Shown here: positions 45,237-56,401 of the stretch, piece by piece | Layout: each line of letters starts with the position of its first letter | Numbering within the stretch: the stretch's first letter is position 1 | From: Chitinophaga qingshengii | Lineage (GTDB): Bacteria > Bacteroidota > Bacteroidia > Chitinophagales > Chitinophagaceae | Reading direction: 5' to 3' | DNA: 64,000 bases | Assembly: GCF_014529935.1 (NCBI RefSeq) | Contig: NZ_JACVFC010000001.1 | Location: 2,170,001-2,234,000, forward strand | The notes under the pieces: model-generated | Told to the model about the DNA's origin: nothing | What the model saw: only the letters and a program-made list of their open reading frames with translations | Databases searched by the model: none | Program-made: the position numbers and the translations under genes

Positions 45237-47612
45237 ATGAAACAGCTGATGTTGCTGGTGCTGCTATCTATAGCAGGCACTGTACACGCACAATCCCTGG
45301 TTACCGGTACTGTTACCAGTAAAACCAATGGTCAACCCCTGGAAGGCGTTACCATATCTGTGAATCAATCCGGCGCCGTAACAGACCGCCAGGGACATTA
45401 CACTATTCATCCCCCTAAAAAAGGACATTATACGCTGCAAGCCAGTTATATCGGCTATAAATCATACAGCGTAAACCTGCAGGCTTCCAACGCCACACAG
45501 GTGACTGACATCGCCCTGGAAGAAACCGGTCTGCTTGTAAAACCGGTAGAGATCAGCAGTATCCGTGCCGGTAAAAACGCACCGTTCGTCAACAGTACCC
45601 TCACCGCCGCCGACATCAAAAAAGCCAACCTGGGCCAGGACCTGCCCCAGCTGCTGGACCAGCAACCTTCCGTAGTCACCAACTCAGATGCCGGTACCGG
45701 TATCGGCTATACGGGCATCCGGGTACGAGGTTCCGATATCACCCGTATCAACGTTACCGTGAACGGTATCCCGATCAACGATGCGGAATCACAAGGCACG
45801 TTCTTCGTCAACATGCCCGACTTCGCCTCCTCCGTCAGCAGCATAGAACTGCAACGCGGCGTAGGTACCTCCACCAATGGCGGGGCCGCTTTCGGAGCCA
45901 CCCTCAACCTCAGCACCAACGAATACCGCGACAAAGCCTATGGTGAAATCAACAGCAGCTTCGGTTCGTTCAACAGCTGGAAAAACACGGTCAAAGCTGG
46001 TTCCGGCCTTATCAACGACCACTTCACCATCGATGCACGCCTGTCTAAAATCAGCTCCGACGGTTATATAGACCGCGCCAGCTCCGATCTGCGCTCATTC
46101 TACACCTCCGCTGCGTATATCTCCAAAAAGACAGCGCTGCGCCTCAACGTCTTCTCCGGCAAGGAAAAAACCTACCAAGCCTGGAACGGCGTACCCGAAG
46201 CACTGCTCAAAACCGACCGGACCTACAACTCCGCCGGCACCAAAAAACCAGGCGCTCCATACGACAATGAAACCGATAACTACCAACAGGACCACTACCA
46301 GCTGTTCCTGAACCAGGAAATCAATTCCAGCCTCAATTTCAACGTAGCCCTTCACCTTACCCGCGGCCGCGGCTACTATGAAAACTACAAAGACAAAAGA
46401 GCACTGGCCGATTATGGTCTGCCTCCCTACGAACATAACGGCATCCGCATAGATACCACCGACCTCGTGCAACAGCTCTGGCTGAGCAACTATTTCTACG
46501 GCGGCATCTTCTCCGTGAACCGTACCGGCAACAAATTCAACTGGAGCCTGGGCGGCGGCTGGAACCGCTATACCGGCGATCACTACGGCAAAGTAATATG
46601 GGCAGCAGCCGGTATCGATAAAGACCACGAATACTACCGCTACCCCGCCGATAAAAATGATTTCAATATCTACTGGAAAGGAGAATATAAACTGACAGAA
46701 GCCCTGCGCCTCTTCGGTGAACTGCAATACCGCAACATCGCGTATAATATGAACGGCTTTGAAGCAGCGCCCACATACATGCCACATGTGAACTACAACT
46801 TCTTTAATCCGAAAGCAGGTATCTCTTATTATTTAAATCCCATGAGCCGGGTGTTCGCCTCTATCGCGGTGTCGCATAAAGAACCCAACCGCGTTGACTT
46901 TGAATCCAACTACGGCGTATCCCGGCCTACACCGGAAATACTCCGCGACGTAGAAGCCGGCTACTCCTGGAGCAACCACATCGCTTCGCTGCAGGCCAAT
47001 GTGTACTACATGAACTACAAAAATCAACTGGTACAAACCGGTATGCTCACCGACGTAGGCGCCTATGTACGCACCAACATTCCGAAGAGCTATCGTGCAG
47101 GCGTTGAAGTGAGTGGCAACGTAAAACTGGGTAATATCTTCTCCATCGCCGCCAACGCCGCACTCAGTCAGAATAAAGTGCTGGACTACAACGCCATCAC
47201 CTACGACGGCGACGGTACCGTTCACACACAGCACTTCAACAGAACAGATATTTCCTTCTCCCCCGCCTTCATAGGCGGATACACCCTGACAGCCCGTGCG
47301 CTGAAAGGTCTTACCGTAGATCTGATCGGGAAATATGTCAGCCGCCAGTACCTGGATAATACTTCCAGTAAAACAGCCAGTCTCAATCCGTATTATGTGA
47401 ATAACCTGCGGTTTAATTACGTAGTACCGCAACCGTTATTCCGCGAGCTGGGTGTGCAACTGTTACTGAATAATATTTTCAATGCGAAGTATGAGCCGAA
47501 TGGTAGTACGTATAGTGCTTATGATCTGGCGCAGCAGAAAGTGGTGTATGATACTTATTATTATCCTATGGCAGGGTTTAATTGTTTTGTGGGAGTGAAT
47601 GTAGGGTTTTAA
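45237..47612 (+). CDS. TonB-dependent receptor, probable thiamin transporter
   Basis: A 791-residue outer-membrane receptor. Signal peptide MKQLMLLVLLSIAGTVHAQ, then a carboxypeptidase-regulatory-like domain (VTGTVTSKTNGQPLEGVTIS to about residue 100), a plug domain with GIRVRGSDITRINVTVNGIP (about residues 155-180) and a 22-strand-type barrel ending in VGVNVGF. No SusD partner follows. The TPP riboswitch directly upstream suggests the cargo is thiamin or a precursor; substrate assignment is inference from regulation. A terminator follows at 47629. Confidence 0.93.
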   Translation: MKQLMLLVLLSIAGTVHAQSLVTGTVTSKTNGQPLEGVTISVNQSGAVTDRQGHYTIHPPKKGHYTLQASYIGYKSYSVNLQASNATQVTDIALEETGLLVKPVEISSIRAGKNAPFVNSTLTAADIKKANLGQDLPQLLDQQPSVVTNSDAGTGIGYTGIRVRGSDITRINVTVNGIPINDAESQGTFFVNMPDFASSVSSIELQRGVGTSTNGGAAFGATLNLSTNEYRDKAYGEINSSFGSFNSWKNTVKAGSGLINDHFTIDARLSKISSDGYIDRASSDLRSFYTSAAYISKKTALRLNVFSGKEKTYQAWNGVPEALLKTDRTYNSAGTKKPGAPYDNETDNYQQDHYQLFLNQEINSSLNFNVALHLTRGRGYYENYKDKRALADYGLPPYEHNGIRIDTTDLVQQLWLSNYFYGGIFSVNRTGNKFNWSLGGGWNRYTGDHYGKVIWAAAGIDKDHEYYRYPADKNDFNIYWKGEYKLTEALRLFGELQYRNIAYNMNGFEAAPTYMPHVNYNFFNPKAGISYYLNPMSRVFASIAVSHKEPNRVDFESNYGVSRPTPEILRDVEAGYSWSNHIASLQANVYYMNYKNQLVQTGMLTDVGAYVRTNIPKSYRAGVEVSGNVKLGNIFSIAANAALSQNKVLDYNAITYDGDGTVHTQHFNRTDISFSPAFIGGYTLTARALKGLTVDLIGKYVSRQYLDNTSSKTASLNPYYVNNLRFNYVVPQPLFRELGVQLLLNNIFNAKYEPNGSTYSAYDLAQQKVVYDTYYYPMAGFNCFVGVNVGF
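47595..47611. repeat. 17-bp direct repeat, first copy (3' end of the TonB receptor gene)
   Basis: GTGAATGTAGGGTTTTA, the final codons of the receptor gene, recurs identically and in the same orientation at 51320-51336. Confidence 0.75.
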
Positions 47613-47628
47613 GCGAAGAATATAAAAG

Positions 47629-47668
47629 TAAAACGGGCATCCTCTGTTTGTAAGGATGTCCGTTTTTT
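47629..47668 (+). terminator. Terminator after the TonB-dependent receptor
   Basis: Stem AAAACGG-CATCCT/AGGATG-CCGTTTT with one internal mismatch, followed by TTTTTT. Confidence 0.8.
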
Positions 47669-47685
47669 ATAGGTAGTACTAATTC

Positions 47686-48120
47686 TTATCGTTTACTATT
47701 TGTCACCTCGCAATAAAAGCTCTTTTCTACGATAGTGTCCTTAGTTAAGATACGGCCATAGTATTCATATCCCTTCTTAAAGGTAGTTTCGTTATAGTTC
47801 ACATGTACCCAGCTTCGATTGGTTAATTTATTCCGTAAAAGAATACAAGCAGTTCTGCAATTATTCTCCGCTATTCTAAGCATAACTTGGACAGTGTCTC
47901 TATCCGATGGTAAAGGTAATCGATAACTCGCCCAATTAATTGAAGATGTGTTTTTTTGTACCTTGGTTGTATTATAGTAGATACCATTGATATAGGTGGA
48001 CACAGTAATAACCGACATATTCCCACTACTGTTTTCTAAATACACATTTACATAATCGACCCGTCGGCATCCCACTATAAACAAACCCAGAATAATGAAA
48101 GCTAAAGTACCTTTATGCAT
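47686..48120 (-). CDS. Lipoprotein, putative immunity protein of the orphan RHS toxin
   Basis: About 144 residues from the start MHKGTLAFIILGLFIVGC, a lipoprotein signal with lipobox Cys at residue 18. The mature part is beta-rich with no recognisable family. It starts 20 bp after the stop of the orphan RHS gene on the same strand, the classic place of an immunity gene. Lipid anchoring would place it in the periplasm facing a metalloprotease toxin. An ATG at 48144 would overlap the RHS stop and add a poor signal. Immunity function is inferred from position only. Confidence 0.65.
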   Translation of the reverse strand: MHKGTLAFIILGLFIVGCRRVDYVNVYLENSSGNMSVITVSTYINGIYYNTTKVQKNTSSINWASYRLPLPSDRDTVQVMLRIAENNCRTACILLRNKLTNRSWVHVNYNETTFKKGYEYYGRILTKDTIVEKSFYCEVTNSKR

Positions 48121-48140
48121 ATTACGTAGCTTAAGATTTA

Positions 48141-51100
48141 TCAATTATTCACAATTAAGGGTATTCTCTGTCCTACAGAAGTATTCTTCCTGTATGGTTC
48201 CTTGTTTGTGGATGTATGAAAAAACCAATTGTTTGAATTTACTACACTTCGTTGGCTATTGCCACCCTGATTTAGCACGCCATTCTTTGCCATGTTATAC
48301 ATCGTCAAGATTTGAAGAGAGGTAAACCTATATCTTTCCTGGTCATAACTCATAAAGTTACCTGAGCCATTTTCTTTATGTTCCAATCCCAAATTGTGTC
48401 CTATTTCATGGACACCGCTCTGAATCATAAAGCGCATATTTGAGCTTTTTTCGATATATCCAATTTTGCCTTGCGACAAAGCAATCCCACCTGCTTCTCC
48501 ACCGCCCAATTTCGGATCAGCTTTTCCTGTCACGTCACCAACAACCACCAAAAGGTGGTCGGAGGAGGACACATCGTCCATGCTATTAGCTACTGAAAAT
48601 TGTGCATCAATTTTCCAAATTTCAGTGTTACCATCTACTACATTACTAGTACTCTTTTTATTTAGCGTACTGTTAATCCCTTCTGCCAAGTCTCCCGTTC
48701 CACTCCTGCAATTGCAACCACCACCTACTTTTACCCCTGCTAAATCGAGCACTTTGCCTCGAACGTGCAAGGTATTCGTTGTAGTTGTTGTTCCATCTGC
48801 ATTTGTAACTTTTTTAGTGGTAGTCCAGGCACTGTCTCCATTAATATCAATATTTGAAATCGGATTATTCAGGGCATATTGGTATCCTGACAAAGAATTG
48901 TACTTTTCCGCAAACCTATCCTGTGTGAAAAACCGGCCAATCTGCGCATCATACATCCTCGCTCCATAGTCATACCATCCCAGCCCTGAACCATCTCTGA
49001 ATTCTTTAGACTGTAATTCTTTTCCATTATACTTGAAGCTATTTTCCGGATAGCCAGATCCTTTCAACGCATTCGAACTAATCCCCGCCATCGTCAATCC
49101 AAACGGATAATAATGCGTTTCTTCTATCACCGGTCCGCCATCATGCACCACCATCAGATTATCAAAGAACACCTCCTGGGTACTTTCATTACTGGTATAA
49201 ACATACAAAAATCCACTCTTTTTAACGACCATCTTATCCTGCGAAAGTGTTTGCAGCTGATCCGGCTCTGCTTTCACCTGCTTTACACCGCTGTTCTCCT
49301 CCACCATTTTGAATTGATCATCAAACAGTATGTAGTTTAGATAGGCCCTAGGCTTTTCTGATGGCTGATCCGGATTCTTTTCTTTCAACTGACGGTAATC
49401 ATGATTGTAGAAATTGATATTAAACGGTGTACCGTTTGAAGCCACCGGTGCGCCATGCGTTGCATCAGCTGTGACAGTACCGCCAAATGTCGCAACCAGG
49501 TCGGCCACCATATTCTCTGCCGGAACAACCGGGTTGTTCTTATTAACCGGACCGTTGGATTTATAAAATGCCTTGCTGCTAACTTGGATCGTATCTCCAG
49601 CCATTACCCGCAGTACCAGGGAAGGTCCGATCTTTTTACCAGTACCCGTTGCCGTTAGTTTGGCAACAGACTCGTTTTTACCGGCACTTTCATCTGTAGG
49701 ATAACCTACCGGTTTGGCTGAACGGGTGTTATCAACATTACTGAACAAAGCGGTTTCTTTTGTCGCCACCGGCATTTCCATGGTAGCTGCATAGATAGTA
49801 ACATCGTTCTTTTCTGTCAGCACCAAGCGGGTATTGCCCAGGTGATCTTTGACAAAATAATCATAGATATACATGGGGGGCTGGTTGTTCTTGTGCACCA
49901 GTCGCAGCCGCCCTTCTTCGTGAGCAGCAAATTGCAAGGTATCATTTTGGTAGACGAACCCATTGATATAATCTGTGGTGGTTACTTTAGTAGCTCCGCC
50001 GGTATTATCGGTAACCGTCTTTTTTAATTTGTTACCTGTAGCATCATACTGATAGCGGATAATACCCTTACCCTCAATTGTAATAACTGTAGGGAGATTC
50101 AGGTGATTATAAGCGATGGACGCGATACCTTTGTTCAGGTCCTGTACCAGGTTACCCATTTCATCATAGTTATAATCATCACCAGCATTGGCACCGTTTT
50201 TAAAATCGCCCAAAGGAGAAACTACTGCGCTGGAATCATAAACGGCAGACAGTTTATTACTGTTAGGGCGATAGGTATAAGCCAACCGGTCTATCTGTGA
50301 TTTGTTTACACCATCCATACCCCACTGACTCATTTTATTGATATTACCATTGGCGTCATAGGTAATCCAGTTTGTAGAGAAATCCATATTGTCCTTAGTC
50401 CAGGTAGCACCGGAGGTGTTCTGTTGACTGAAATTGGCACTCACTAACCGATTAACCCCATCATAATTATAACCGTACGCACGCGGCTTGGGATCATTCC
50501 AGCCTTTCCAGCGGATACCGGAAATATTGCCATTAAAGGTACTATCTGTAAAACCATAGTCATGTTTCAGTTCCTGGCCGAAATGAGAGTTGGCAACACC
50601 TCCATTCAGATAATCCTTGTTGATACTCCGCAACCATCCGCGAATATTATATTCATAGGAAAGTATTTCCAGTGGAACACCACTTGCATTCACACCCAAC
50701 TGCTTTGTCTTTAACTGGCCCAGTTCATCGTAGTCATTCAGCGCAACGGTTCTTTGAAGATTATCCTGATCATTGAATCTCTTCTTTATACTCAGCAGGC
50801 GACCAGCGTCCGAATATGCCATGGTGGTGAGTATGGTAGTTTGCGGTGTAGCGCCACTACGCGGATTCTTGTGCCGCAGGTAAGTACTCAACACCTTACC
50901 ATTAAAGTCATATCCCGTGGTAACAATATCCTGACCTCCGGAAACATTGTCGCTGATGACTTGTGACACCCGGCCTTTGTCGTTATAATAAGTGGTAGTG
51001 GTGAGCCAGGTATCTGTATCCAAAATACGGACGCGTGTTCCTGTTACCAGTCCCTTTGTCAGGTTGCTTTTACTCACTGCTTCAAAATAGCTGCCGGTAG

Positions 51101-51269
51101 CGTCAGGCTTAGTAAAATCGTCGGTAACCGCTGCCTGTACACCCGGAAAATCATATTTATCGTAGAACATGTAGGTGAGCGGTGTCAGCTGTGATGCCTG
51201 AATATTCGGTAGCGGATTGTTTACCGTTATATTAATTACATCGGTACCGGGACCGGTATTAATTTGCAT
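48141..51269 (-). CDS. Orphan RHS core with C-terminal metzincin toxin domain (N-terminally truncated)
   Basis: 1042 residues. Residues 1 to about 810 duplicate residues 432-1242 of the full-length RHS protein at 51925-56379, up to the conserved core ([14 protein letters not shown], then [18 protein letters not shown]). The remaining 231 residues differ completely: a zinc protease motif [11 protein letters not shown] starts at His954, followed by GNFMSYD, a Met-turn, so this is a metzincin-type metalloprotease domain. There is no signal peptide and no own N-terminal part; homology continues 14 codons upstream of the ATG but is cut by a TAA where the full-length gene has GAA. This is the layout of a displaced RHS toxin tip, probably silent until recombined into the full-length gene. 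Followed by a putative lipoprotein immunity gene. Confidence 0.85.
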   Translation of the reverse strand: MQINTGPGTDVINITVNNPLPNIQASQLTPLTYMFYDKYDFPGVQAAVTDDFTKPDATGSYFEAVSKSNLTKGLVTGTRVRILDTDTWLTTTTYYNDKGRVSQVISDNVSGGQDIVTTGYDFNGKVLSTYLRHKNPRSGATPQTTILTTMAYSDAGRLLSIKKRFNDQDNLQRTVALNDYDELGQLKTKQLGVNASGVPLEILSYEYNIRGWLRSINKDYLNGGVANSHFGQELKHDYGFTDSTFNGNISGIRWKGWNDPKPRAYGYNYDGVNRLVSANFSQQNTSGATWTKDNMDFSTNWITYDANGNINKMSQWGMDGVNKSQIDRLAYTYRPNSNKLSAVYDSSAVVSPLGDFKNGANAGDDYNYDEMGNLVQDLNKGIASIAYNHLNLPTVITIEGKGIIRYQYDATGNKLKKTVTDNTGGATKVTTTDYINGFVYQNDTLQFAAHEEGRLRLVHKNNQPPMYIYDYFVKDHLGNTRLVLTEKNDVTIYAATMEMPVATKETALFSNVDNTRSAKPVGYPTDESAGKNESVAKLTATGTGKKIGPSLVLRVMAGDTIQVSSKAFYKSNGPVNKNNPVVPAENMVADLVATFGGTVTADATHGAPVASNGTPFNINFYNHDYRQLKEKNPDQPSEKPRAYLNYILFDDQFKMVEENSGVKQVKAEPDQLQTLSQDKMVVKKSGFLYVYTSNESTQEVFFDNLMVVHDGGPVIEETHYYPFGLTMAGISSNALKGSGYPENSFKYNGKELQSKEFRDGSGLGWYDYGARMYDAQIGRFFTQDRFAEKYNSLSGYQYALNNPISNIDINGDSAWTTTKKVTNADGTTTTTNTLHVRGKVLDLAGVKVGGGCNCRSGTGDLAEGINSTLNKKSTSNVVDGNTEIWKIDAQFSVANSMDDVSSSDHLLVVVGDVTGKADPKLGGGEAGGIALSQGKIGYIEKSSNMRFMIQSGVHEIGHNLGLEHKENGSGNFMSYDQERYRFTSLQILTMYNMAKNGVLNQGGNSQRSVVNSNNWFFHTSTNKEPYRKNTSVGQRIPLIVNN

Positions 51270-51319
51270 CTCCAGTTCAGCGCCATTGGAATCGAAGCCG
51301 TTTTAAGCGGTGATTGGTT

Positions 51320-51336
51320 GTGAATGTAGGGTTTTA
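51320..51336. repeat. 17-bp direct repeat, second copy (remnant of the receptor gene end)
   Basis: Identical to 47595-47611. On the plus strand it reads as the last codons of the TonB receptor (VNVGF). The homology of the orphan RHS cassette to the full-length gene stops within 7 bp of it, at about 51313. Confidence 0.7.
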
Positions 51337-51350
51337 TATCACATTGATTG

Positions 51351-51377
51351 GGCGCCTTCACAGGAAGGCGCCTTTTT
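51351..51377 (+). terminator. Stranded plus-strand terminator
   Basis: Perfect stem GGCGCCTT/AAGGCGCC with a 6-nt loop and T run in the plus direction only. No plus-strand gene precedes it; the only plus-strand sequence upstream is the 17-bp receptor remnant. It may originally have been the terminator of the TonB receptor gene. Confidence 0.7.
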
Positions 51378-51386
51378 ATTTCCTCC

Positions 51387-51923
51387 TTATTCTCTTCTAT
51401 TAGTTGACGTATTAATACTTTTACCTATTTCACCCACAAGATTTATACACATCTCTTTTCTTTCCAGATGATCAAACCTGCATGTTACATCTACTGTAGC
51501 ACGTCCTTTGGGAGTCAAAAAAACCCGTCTTTCAACTATAAACCCGGGAAGATTCCGAACAAGTGGTATTTCATACATAATTAACAACATTTCTACACCT
51601 CTCTGCTTTCGTATCTCTTTATTTAGTACTACCATAGTAGGATCGAAATGCTGTAATCCTTTAATGTGATAAGGTATTAACGCCTCATATAAAGGGGTTG
51701 TATCTTTAGAGATTTCAACATCAACTTTAATTGTAGAATCCTCATTATTAAAGATATTCCAATACAAAATGTCATCTCCATAGATTGTACGAGGTGCCGT
51801 AGAGGCTTTAACACCAGGAGGGAGACTAAGTGCAAAAGCACCATCATATATTGATGTGTTCACTTCATCCTTATGAACACACCCAATAAATACTATTAAT
51901 GCGAGAAGCCTTATCCATTTCAT
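51387..51923 (-). CDS. Lipoprotein, putative immunity protein of the full-length RHS toxin
   Basis: About 178 residues from MKWIRLLALIVFIGCVHK, with the lipobox Cys at residue 15. The mature part is beta-rich (GAFALSLPPGVKAS, VDVEISKDTTPLYE, RVFLTPKGRATVDVTCRFD) and not recognised. The ATG is one base after the TAG stop of the RHS gene, so translation is coupled. It shares no visible similarity with the other putative immunity lipoprotein at 47686, as expected if each matches its own toxin. The frame is open to 52031 but that overlaps the RHS gene. Confidence 0.65.
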   Translation of the reverse strand: MKWIRLLALIVFIGCVHKDEVNTSIYDGAFALSLPPGVKASTAPRTIYGDDILYWNIFNNEDSTIKVDVEISKDTTPLYEALIPYHIKGLQHFDPTMVVLNKEIRKQRGVEMLLIMYEIPLVRNLPGFIVERRVFLTPKGRATVDVTCRFDHLERKEMCINLVGEIGKSINTSTNRRE

Positions 51924-51924
51924 T

Positions 51925-54900
51925 CTATTCGATTTTGATTTTAGTACTGGGAATTGCTGTATTGTTCCCGAATCGACGCTGATAATATTGCTGAACCACT
52001 CCTTGGTTCTCAGCAGAAGATACAAAATCACCCAGCTTGTAACCTGTAGTTGGATTCAGTTTCCGTTGTTCGCTTGTGGGATTAACATATTTATAAACAG
52101 AGGCTCCTTTTGTCATAATAGAAAAATACGGTATCTCAGTATCGCGCATAGCTGGAGCAGCTAATTTACCATCTTGCCAACCGTTTACAAATTCAGATAC
52201 TTTATCACCATTATGACCTAATCCGGCGTTATGACCAGCTCCATGATTAATCAGATATGCAGCGGTTTCTTCAAACGAAGCTTGCAGATCTTTTGCTGCA
52301 CTCCTAGCTACGTCCGAACTAATAGCAATCACTTGTCCTCCTGGATTGTTTTCACTCTTTTCCGGGTTTGAAGTTCCACCACTCGATCCAAAGCTGGAAT
52401 TTGAAAGCTCCGTCCCAAACTTCAAACCTTGATTGGTTACATAATCTGCCACTGCGTTCGTTTTACCGATCACTGCAAACCCATCAGTCTTATCCATTTT
52501 AGTTCTATCAAAATTCTTGGCGTTCACAATTCCCACTCTCGTCTTCAATCCCATTTCCTTGAAATTGGCATTTGCTTGTCTTCTGATTTCTCTCAATTCT
52601 TTCCTTGTTACCCCTGAGCCCTCAAGATTTACCAAGTAGATCATGTTATCTCTCCCATCAGGATCAATATATAAAATAGGATTATTCATAGCATAACCAT
52701 ACGGGCTTAACATATTATATTTTTCCACCTTAGGATCTATAGCACCCCACCGCCCTATCTGCGCATCATACATCCTCGCCCCATAGTCATACCACTCCAA
52801 CCCGCTTCCATCTCCAAATTCCTTACTCTGCAACTCCTTCCCATTATATTTCAGCCTATTCTCAGGATAGTTACTTCCTTTAAGTGCATTCGAACTAATC
52901 CCCGCCATCGTCAACCCAAACGGATAATAATGCGTCTCTTCAATCACCGGTCCACCATCATGTACCACCATCAGGTTATCAAAGAACACCTCATGCGCAC
53001 TTTCATTGCTGGTATAAACATACAAAAATCCGCTCTTTTTAATGCCCATTTTATCCTGTGAAAGTGTTTGCAATTGATCCGGCTCCGCTTTCACCTGTTT
53101 TACCCCGCTGTTCTCCTCTACCATTTTGAATTGATCATCAAACAGTATGTAGTTCAGATAGGCTTTAGGTTTATCCGATGGGTAATCCGGGTTTTTCTCC
53201 TTCAACTGACGGTAATCATGATTGTAAAAATTGGCATTAAACGGTGTCCCATTTGAAGCTACCGGTGCACCGTGCGTTGCATCAGCCGTAACAGTACCCC
53301 CAAATGCCGCCGCCAAATCGGCCACCATAGTTTCTGCCGGAACTACAGGATTATTCTTGTTAACCGGGCCATTGGATTTATAAAATGCTTTGCTGCTAAT
53401 CTGGATCGTATCACCGGCCATTACGCGCAGTACCAGGGAAGGCCCGATTTTTTTGCCGGTACCCGTTGCTGTTAGTTTGGCAACTGACTCATTTTTACCG
53501 GCACTTTCATCAGTTGGATAACCTACTGGTTTTGCTGAACGGGTATTATCAACATTACTAAACAAGGCCGTTTCCTTTGCCGCTACCGGTGTTTCCATGG
53601 TAGCCGCATAGATATTAACATCGTTCTTTTCTGTTAGCACCAAACGTGTATTTCCCAGGTGATCTTTAACAAAATAGTCGTAGATATACATCGGAGGCTG
53701 GTTGGCGTTTTGTACCAGCCGCAATCGTCCTTCTTCATGAGAAGCAAATTGTAAGGTATCGTTTTGGTAGACGAACCCATTGATATAATCTGTAGTGGTG
53801 ATTTTGGTAGTTCCACTGGTGTTGTCAGTAACGGTTTTCTTTAGTTTGTTCCCAGCCGCATCATATTGATAACGGATGACACCCTTACTCTCGATCGTGA
53901 TAGCTGTAGGGAGATTCAGGTGATTATACGTAATGGAGGTGATACCCTTATTCAGATCCTGTATCAGATTCCCCATAGCGTCATACTCGTAGTCATAACC
54001 GGCATTGGTACCATCCTTAAAATCGCCCAATGGAGAATTAACGGTGCTGTAATCACGGACAGCGGCCAGTTTATTACTGTTAGGAAGATAAGTGTAGACC
54101 AGCTGGTCTATCTGCGATTTAATCCAACCGTCCATACCCCATTGGCTCATATTCTTGATATTGCCATTAGCGTCATAGGTGATCCCGTCAGTAGAGAAGT
54201 CCATTTGGTCCTTCGTCCAGGCAGCACCAGCAGTGTTTTGTTGACTAAAATTAGCGCTCACAAGCCGGTTGATACTATCATAGCTATAACCGTAAGCCCG
54301 TAGTTTAGGATCATTCCATCCTTTCCAACGGATACCGGAAATATTTCCATTGAAAGTGCTGTCTGTGAACCCATAATCATAATTCAGTTCCTGGCCAAAA
54401 TGCGAGAATATGGAGTTTCCGTTTAGGTACTCCTTGTTGATGCTTCGCAGCCATCCACGAATATTATATCTGTAGGAAAGCTCTTCCAGTGATGTATAGT
54501 CGGCTTTAAAGCCCAACTGCTTCCTACTTAATTGCCCGAGTTCATCGTAATGATTAAACACAATAGTTCTTTTGAGACTATCCTGATCATTGAATTTCTT
54601 CACTACGCTCTCCAGGCGACCAGCATCCGTATAGGTCATTTTGGTGAGTACCGTCGTTTGCGGAGTAACGCCACTACGTATATTCTTATGCCGCAGATAG
54701 GTGCTTAGTACTTTGCCGTTAAAGTCATATCCGGTAGTAGCTATATCCTTACCGCCAGAAACGTTGTCGCTGATGATCTGTGATACCCGGCCTTTGTCGT
54801 TATAATAAGTTGTAGTGGTGAGCCAGGTATCTGTATCCAAAATACGGACGCGTGTTCCAGTTACCAGCCCTTTTGTCAGGTTACTCTTATTTATCGGTTC

Positions 54901-56379
54901 AAAATAACTGCCTGTGGCATCAGGTTTGGTAAAATCTTCGGTCACTGCCGCTTGTACACCGGGGAAATCATATTTATCGTAAAACGTATAGGTGAGCGGT
55001 GTCAGCATTGATGCCGGAATATTCGGCAGTGGGTTATTCACGGTAATATTGATTACATCAGTACTGGGGCCGGCATTAATTTGCATGTCCAGTTCGGTGC
55101 CATCGGAGTCGAAGCCATTTTCAGCAGTGATGCTCTTGGAGGCTTCATAAAGAGAACGATCATTGAAAGCAACCACCAGGTTAGCTACGCGCGGTACCGT
55201 GTAGCTGGTAGTACCGTTACCACCCGATACATAGTCCATGTTACGTTGCAACTCGTCACGGCGAATGTCTGAAGCAAACCAGGCTGTTTCTACCGGACGG
55301 TTCAGGTTATCGTAAAAAGTAACCAGCCATCGGTTTTGGTTATACAGGTTAACATCACGGGTAAAGACCAATCTGTCACGCAGATCATACACCATTTCCA
55401 CCGGACCAGCACCGGGGACCTCTTTGGAGATCATACGGTTGCGGCCATCATAGGTATACCTGAAACATAATTCCATCGGCACCCCACTCGCACCCCAGTC
55501 ATCCGTTATCTTTTCCACAGCCAATGGCGGGATCACTACACGAAGGTTGCCTATGTTATCGTATACATAGTAAGTGCAAAGCCAACCCATATGCACCATT
55601 CCATTAACACCTTTCAGTTGTGCTTTTTTCAGCACCACACGTCCTTCTTTATCTTTAAATTCAATTACCTGGCCACGGTTCTCATCTGTCACAACCTGTT
55701 TATACAGCTGACCGACCGGATAAATAGCTGTAGTAGCCGGATAGCCACTCACAGGCATTTGCCAGATACGCACGGAATCAGACTCCGTATTGACAAGATA
55801 TTGTTGTGACACGCCATGTCCGCTGCCTTTTGCCCAGCTGTTGCCCGCTGCGTAAGTTGACTGGACACGGTTCAATGGAGAAGCCTCAAAATCTGTCTGG
55901 CTATAATAAATATTTTCTCCATTTGCGCCGGGATTCAGGTTATTATCCTGATAAAAAGTCCGCTGAGCATTAAAAGGATCCGTCTTAAATTTTCCATCTG
56001 TGGCTCCCTGGGCCGCATAAGGCAGGTATTTAAATTGCTCACGGCCGAACTCGTCGTATACCACCGGCGCTACGATATCATTGCCATTGCTGCTCATTCC
56101 TTTACTTACCGTCTGTAAAGGACGGCCCAGCCCATCAAAATACTGCGTATTTTGTTTCACTTCTTTAACCGTACGACCGGGAGCGGTAACCGCTGTGGCA
56201 TCAGATATCGGCGCACTGGGTTCCCAGGTACGTATATAGTTGACCGTAGGAGTCGTATAGGCGGCCGGGGTATTCACCGGTGTGGCAGCTCGACGAACAA
56301 CGCCGGGATTAGGGATATTCTGGGCTTGTACAGTCGTGCTTATCAAACCCAATGCGCAATACAAATATAGTTTTGACAT
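51925..56379 (-). CDS. RHS repeat protein, DUF6443 N-terminus, C-terminal metzincin-like toxin domain
   Basis: 1484 residues from the start [20 protein letters not shown], a signal peptide (an ATG at 56457 would overlap the upstream gene and mask it). Residues about 60-200 form the Bacteroidota DUF6443-type region ([33 protein letters not shown]). YD/RHS repeats follow and end in the core [18 protein letters not shown] and [17 protein letters not shown]. The variable tip (about residues 1243-1484) has [12 protein letters not shown] from His1379 and PYFSIMTKG, i.e. the three zinc histidines and a Met-turn of a metzincin, but Gly1380 stands where the catalytic Glu should be. It is probably a secreted polymorphic toxin. 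It lies 22 bp after the companion RHS gene and is coupled to a putative immunity lipoprotein. Confidence 0.9.
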   Translation of the reverse strand: MSKLYLYCALGLISTTVQAQNIPNPGVVRRAATPVNTPAAYTTPTVNYIRTWEPSAPISDATAVTAPGRTVKEVKQNTQYFDGLGRPLQTVSKGMSSNGNDIVAPVVYDEFGREQFKYLPYAAQGATDGKFKTDPFNAQRTFYQDNNLNPGANGENIYYSQTDFEASPLNRVQSTYAAGNSWAKGSGHGVSQQYLVNTESDSVRIWQMPVSGYPATTAIYPVGQLYKQVVTDENRGQVIEFKDKEGRVVLKKAQLKGVNGMVHMGWLCTYYVYDNIGNLRVVIPPLAVEKITDDWGASGVPMELCFRYTYDGRNRMISKEVPGAGPVEMVYDLRDRLVFTRDVNLYNQNRWLVTFYDNLNRPVETAWFASDIRRDELQRNMDYVSGGNGTTSYTVPRVANLVVAFNDRSLYEASKSITAENGFDSDGTELDMQINAGPSTDVINITVNNPLPNIPASMLTPLTYTFYDKYDFPGVQAAVTEDFTKPDATGSYFEPINKSNLTKGLVTGTRVRILDTDTWLTTTTYYNDKGRVSQIISDNVSGGKDIATTGYDFNGKVLSTYLRHKNIRSGVTPQTTVLTKMTYTDAGRLESVVKKFNDQDSLKRTIVFNHYDELGQLSRKQLGFKADYTSLEELSYRYNIRGWLRSINKEYLNGNSIFSHFGQELNYDYGFTDSTFNGNISGIRWKGWNDPKLRAYGYSYDSINRLVSANFSQQNTAGAAWTKDQMDFSTDGITYDANGNIKNMSQWGMDGWIKSQIDQLVYTYLPNSNKLAAVRDYSTVNSPLGDFKDGTNAGYDYEYDAMGNLIQDLNKGITSITYNHLNLPTAITIESKGVIRYQYDAAGNKLKKTVTDNTSGTTKITTTDYINGFVYQNDTLQFASHEEGRLRLVQNANQPPMYIYDYFVKDHLGNTRLVLTEKNDVNIYAATMETPVAAKETALFSNVDNTRSAKPVGYPTDESAGKNESVAKLTATGTGKKIGPSLVLRVMAGDTIQISSKAFYKSNGPVNKNNPVVPAETMVADLAAAFGGTVTADATHGAPVASNGTPFNANFYNHDYRQLKEKNPDYPSDKPKAYLNYILFDDQFKMVEENSGVKQVKAEPDQLQTLSQDKMGIKKSGFLYVYTSNESAHEVFFDNLMVVHDGGPVIEETHYYPFGLTMAGISSNALKGSNYPENRLKYNGKELQSKEFGDGSGLEWYDYGARMYDAQIGRWGAIDPKVEKYNMLSPYGYAMNNPILYIDPDGRDNMIYLVNLEGSGVTRKELREIRRQANANFKEMGLKTRVGIVNAKNFDRTKMDKTDGFAVIGKTNAVADYVTNQGLKFGTELSNSSFGSSGGTSNPEKSENNPGGQVIAISSDVARSAAKDLQASFEETAAYLINHGAGHNAGLGHNGDKVSEFVNGWQDGKLAAPAMRDTEIPYFSIMTKGASVYKYVNPTSEQRKLNPTTGYKLGDFVSSAENQGVVQQYYQRRFGNNTAIPSTKIKIE

Positions 56380-56401
56380 AGAATTCTCTGTTAGGATCAA
56401 T

